NCBI GenBank assembly: GCA_964387685.1
Contig: CAYLXK010000025.1
Coordinates: 1-64,000 of the forward strand
Origin: Bryobacter sp964387685
GTDB taxonomy: Bacteria > Acidobacteriota > Terriglobia > Bryobacterales > Bryobacteraceae
Direction: 5' to 3'
DNA: 64,000 nt
Part shown: in pieces, positions 63,025-64,000 of the stretch
Layout of the letters: each line of letters opens with the position of its first letter
Position numbering within the stretch: position 1 is the first letter of the stretch
The notes under the pieces: generated by a model
Seen by the model: only the letters and a program-made list of their open reading frames with translations
What the model was told of the DNA's origin: nothing
Database searches by the model: none
Translations under genes and position numbers: made by a program

Positions 63025-64000
63025 TTAAATCAGCTTGTACTGGCCGGGAACAGGAAGGGGCGAAGTCTCCATTTTGCGGTCGTAGGAAAACTCTTTCGGC
63101 TGCAAATCGAGCTGGGAAGCCATGATGCGGTCCCAGGTGATTTCTTCACCGGTGTAGGCGCTTTCGCGAGCCATGATGCAAGTCATCGTACTCTCGGCAA
63201 CGGCCATGGCGTGATTGACAAGCGGCCCTTCGCCCCGAATGCTTTTTACCAGGGCGAGATGCTCAGCTACATAGGGATTGATGTCTTTAGCTCCCAAATC
63301 GCGGCAATTGCTCTTGCCCTTGGAGCCGAGGATCAGCTCGCTGACGTTCGTATAAAGGCCCTTGGGAAACTGCCGGCAATAGCTGGATAGCTTCACGCCG
63401 CCCGGGTATTCGAAATCCGCCGCGATGTGGTCGTAGATGTTGCCGTGGATTTCATCGTGAGGGCGCCAGGTTGCGCCTCCGGTTGCCACCACCTTAACGG
63501 GGTGAGCGCCCATGACCCAATTGACAACGTCGAGATTGTGTAGATGTTGCTCGACAATTTGATCGCCGGAGATCCAAACGAAGCTGTACCAATTGCGATG
63601 CTGCCAGGTCATGTCGCCCCACTTCGGGTCGCGGCCCTTGGGCTGCTGGATAACCGGCGTTCCTACCCAGTAGGCATAGGCGGAGCGAATCTCCCCAATG
63701 GCGCCATTGCGAATCTTGTCGACCGTTTCGACGTATTCCCGTTGAAAGCGGCGTTGCGCTCCGCTGACCACGGTTAGCTTTTTCTCTTCGCTCTTACGGG
63801 CGGCATCCATGAAGCGCCGGACGCCCACAGGATCCGTCCCGAAGGGTTTTTCACAAAAGACATGCTTGCCGGCCTCAACCGCCGCTTCAAAATGCGCGGG
63901 CCGATAGCCGGGCGGCGTGCACAACATCACCAGATCGATTTCGCTTGCGATTAGCTTTTGAAAGGCATCAAAGCCGGTGAAGCGGTGCTCAGCATCGACT
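63025..64000 (-). CDS. Gfo/Idh/MocA-family oxidoreductase (5' part outside the window)
   Basis: The reading frame continues beyond 64000; the visible part has over 320 codons. The catalytic lysine is in FCEKPFGTDPVG, preceded by IDLVMLCTPPGYRP, and the substrate domain has ISGDQIVEQHLHNLDVVNWV. The N-terminal NAD-binding GxGxxG is not in the window. Such enzymes oxidise sugars, inositols or related polyols with NAD(P), and are very numerous in Acidobacteriota. The end is MSPLPVPGQYKLI-like. Confidence 0.88.
   Translation of the reverse strand, partial: VDAEHRFTGFDAFQKLIASEIDLVMLCTPPGYRPAHFEAAVEAGKHVFCEKPFGTDPVGVRRFMDAARKSEEKKLTVVSGAQRRFQREYVETVDKIRNGAIGEIRSAYAYWVGTPVIQQPKGRDPKWGDMTWQHRNWYSFVWISGDQIVEQHLHNLDVVNWVMGAHPVKVVATGGATWRPHDEIHGNIYDHIAADFEYPGGVKLSSYCRQFPKGLYTNVSELILGSKGKSNCRDLGAKDINPYVAEHLALVKSIRGEGPLVNHAMAVAESTMTCIMARESAYTGEEITWDRIMASQLDLQPKEFSYDRKMETSPLPVPGQYKLI

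Overview
The window reads as a chromosomal segment of a Gram-negative, GC-rich soil-type bacterium. Several gene types together point to Acidobacteriota, most likely the Bryobacterales/Solibacter side. They are an SBBP-repeat beta-propeller protein, a ToxR-like winged-helix protein with a TolB/WD40 propeller, a GMC oxidoreductase paired with a gluconate-dehydrogenase subunit 3, hopanoid-modification genes (hpnI, hpnJ) and lpxC. This assignment is inferred from gene content, because no rRNA is present. I saw no rRNA, tRNA, CRISPR array, insertion sequence or prophage. The gene order looks like ordinary core chromosome with small accessory modules.

Layout. 1-3.1 kb: the str operon on the minus strand (rpsL, rpsG, fusA, start of tuf), divergent from lexA, whose promoter appears leaderless and carries two inverted GAAC-N7-GAAT-type elements. 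4.3-10.8 kb: a BtuF-like binding protein, a GMC dehydrogenase with its Tat-signal small subunit, a DUF5658-like protein, a GT87-like membrane glycosyltransferase and an NhaP antiporter. 10.9-16.5 kb: an SBBP protein, an HtrA protease, a HAD-UbiA fusion and lpxC. 16.6-21.3 kb: polA (proofreading domain degenerate), an HTTM membrane protein and an alpha/beta hydrolase. 21.3-28.7 kb (minus strand): a GDPD-family protein, a frameshifted gene remnant, guaA with a large C-terminal insertion, an AbiEii-like nucleotidyltransferase with a small upstream partner, a CtpA-type protease, a MerR regulator and a glycine-zipper protein.

30.4-35.5 kb (minus strand) is a tight five-gene operon: hpnJ, two SMR/EamA-like small membrane proteins, hpnI and a TPR protein. 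It suggests modification plus membrane transfer of a hopanoid lipid. 35.5-37.4 kb: a metallophosphoesterase operon. 37.4-42.7 kb: an ECF sigma factor with a cupin partner, a lipoprotein, a TPR protein, and a PAS/kinase/receiver protein whose ATPase motifs are degenerate. 42.7-46.2 kb: a coupled operon of guanine deaminase, a DUF6986 aldolase-like protein, a NUP-family protein and an osmolyte-type binding protein. 46.2-49.6 kb: motB, motA and purH. 49.6-57.6 kb: an ECF sigma factor divergent from a winged-helix/WD40 protein, then a likely natural-product operon (YHS protein, type III polyketide synthase, methyltransferase, MMPL exporter). The first gene of that operon shares a CATG start overlap with a divergent DUF2141 gene. 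57.6-64 kb: gap, a CPBP protease-like protein, a GHMP kinase, a peptide-deformylase-like protein, a PilZ protein and a partial Gfo/Idh/MocA oxidoreductase.

The most promising candidates for something undescribed are the hpnJ-SMR-SMR-hpnI operon, the YHS-type III PKS-methyltransferase-MMPL operon and the guaD-DUF6986-NUP operon. All functional statements rest on reading motifs by eye; no database search was run.
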